Assembly (NCBI RefSeq): GCF_002072215.1
Contig: NZ_JXMW01000030.1
Coordinates: 1-56,483 of the forward strand
Source: Methanobrevibacter arboriphilus JCM 13429 = DSM 1125
GTDB lineage: Archaea > Methanobacteriota > Methanobacteria > Methanobacteriales > Methanobacteriaceae
DNA: 56,483 bases
Reading direction: 5' to 3'
In this document: piece after piece, positions 55,652-56,483 of the stretch
How the letters are laid out: each line of letters begins with the position of its first letter
How positions within the stretch are numbered: the stretch's first letter is position 1
Translations under genes and position numbers: made by a program
The notes under the pieces: generated by a model
Database searches by the model: none
Told to the model about the DNA's origin: nothing
Seen by the model: only the letters and a program-made list of their open reading frames with translations

Positions 55652-56483
55652 TTATTTAAGAACTTTCCTATATCCTTTCATTTTAATTTTAGATATTTTA
55701 AGAGGTTTGAGATTCTTAACAGTGAATTTCAAAACATTATTAACCTTATTATAACTTGTTTTCACATTACTAGATTTACTAACCTTACTCAAAACATACC
55801 TACCTAAAGAATGTTTTTTCAAGAAATTCTTATTATAAAGCTTAGAACCCTCCAAATCACCAACATTCTTAACATAATAAGTCTTATAACTCACACGATA
55901 ACGCCTACCAGACTTCTTAACAAGAGTATAAGACTTAACTTTAGTATAAACAATCAGTTTAGCTTTATTAACAGTAATAGAATTAGACTTACCAATAGAA
56001 GAACCATATTTAACATAACTTGTATTCAAACCATTATACAAAGCACTACCATAATAATTACCTGCCTTAGATAAAGTGAAAGTATAATTAAAAACACCTT
56101 TACTGTTTGTCTTAAGATTCACAGATTTATCACCAAGCTTTAAAACAACCACCTGATTAGCTAAAACATTACCATTAATATCTTTAAGCTCACCTTCAAC
56201 AGTAATCTTATTACCCTCCTTTGTTGAGCTTAAACTAATTTTAGTTCCAATTAAATCTTTAAAAACAACTGGAACATAAGTAACAGCACTATTATACTCA
56301 GCATTACCAACAAAAACAACTTCTAAATCACCAGAATAAGGACTAATTATAATATAATTTAAAACAGCCTCACCATTTAAAAAATTAACACCATAATAAG
56401 TAGTATTACCAATTATAACATCACTTGTAGTGTTAATCCTCTCATTAAGAGATAAACTAACAATAACAGTATCACCTAAACTA
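55652..56483 (-). CDS. Adhesin-like protein, C-terminal part, 5' end cut by window end
   Basis: One frame is open from the stop at 55652 to the window edge (about 276 codons), so the N-terminus lies outside. An internal GTG at 56152 is not a start: the frame continues upstream without a break as NGEAVLNYIIISPYSGDLEV and similar Ig-like repeats. Two Big-3-like units (FVGNAEYNSAVTYVP, ALYNGLNTSYVKYG) lead to a K/Y/S-rich C-terminal domain (LVVYTK-like TKVKSYTLVKKSGRRYRVSYKTYYVKN). It converges with hdrA across 342 bp. It is a surface protein by analogy with the other adhesins. Confidence 0.85.
   Translation of the reverse strand, partial: SLGDTVIVSLSLNERINTTSDVIIGNTTYYGVNFLNGEAVLNYIIISPYSGDLEVVFVGNAEYNSAVTYVPVVFKDLIGTKISLSSTKEGNKITVEGELKDINGNVLANQVVVLKLGDKSVNLKTNSKGVFNYTFTLSKAGNYYGSALYNGLNTSYVKYGSSIGKSNSITVNKAKLIVYTKVKSYTLVKKSGRRYRVSYKTYYVKNVGDLEGSKLYNKNFLKKHSLGRYVLSKVSKSSNVKTSYNKVNNVLKFTVKNLKPLKISKIKMKGYRKVLK

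Noticed and set aside
56075-56152. Start of the last adhesin at GTG 56152
   Set aside because: The frame continues upstream without a stop to the window edge with the same Ig-like pattern, so this is an internal codon.

Overview
The window is very AT-rich archaeal DNA that most probably comes from Methanobrevibacter or a close relative in the Methanobacteriales. The evidence is the gene content: an MvhDGAB [NiFe]-hydrogenase with a 12-cluster polyferredoxin, heterodisulfide reductase subunits, the methanogen-type (type 2) seryl-tRNA synthetase, MfnA of the methanofuran pathway, aTrm56, ribosomal protein L10e, KEOPS Pcc1, QueC, CobS/CobZ, and several large exported adhesin-like proteins of the kind abundant in gut Methanobrevibacter. 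Many starts have a clear GGAGG/GGTGAT Shine-Dalgarno site, and I used these to choose starts. Genus assignment is inference; no rRNA or tRNA gene was seen.

Layout. 1-5511 is a surface-protein island on the minus strand: an adhesin cut by the window start, an MNT/HEPN toxin-antitoxin-like pair bracketed by 132-bp direct repeats, a CARDB-like secreted protein broken by a one-base shift in a run of nine A/T, and an intact 667-residue adhesin. A 12-C homopolymer and a 157-bp MITE-like element lie in the same island. 6113-10760 holds a zinc-ribbon/NERD-like membrane protein, a hexapeptide acetyltransferase, a 350-bp 9-bp satellite, queC and a nitroreductase. 10850-16304 (minus) is an envelope block: DedA protein, exported glycosidase-like protein, DUF354 glycosyltransferase-like protein, Mrr-like nuclease-fold protein, Wzy-like polymerase and a membrane-anchored DUF4330-like protein, the last four packed as an operon.

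16680-31000 is mostly core metabolism: KTSC protein, larC diverging from cobZ-cobS, aTrm56, a fumarase C-terminal-type subunit, mfnA, ppsA, rpl10e, a membrane metallophosphoesterase, a CooC-like ATPase and an FmdE-family protein. 31153-43000 holds a small adhesin, pcc1, serS, a zinc-finger membrane protein, a compact HTH/TumE-like pair with a decayed gene beside it, an FKBP overlapping a HIGH-type nucleotidyltransferase, pyrC, a CooT-like protein and a second DedA protein.

43203-55309 is the energy block: mvhDGAB on the minus strand, then sufC-sufB and hdrC-hdrB-hdrA on the plus strand. In classical hydrogenotrophic methanogens MvhD passes electrons from MvhAG to flavin-bifurcating HdrA and on to HdrBC. 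The hdrCBA set here is unusual: HdrA carries a fused C-terminal MvhD-like domain that has lost every cluster cysteine, and HdrB lacks one cysteine of its second CCG motif. This divergent Hdr complex is the most promising undescribed system in the window. The window ends inside another adhesin (55652-end).

Recurring themes are nickel handling (LarC, CooC-like, CooT-like, Mvh), a roughly 60-bp promoter-region block shared by two and perhaps three surface genes, and many short intergenic tandem repeats, with periods of 9, 27, 30, 60 and 69 bp among them.
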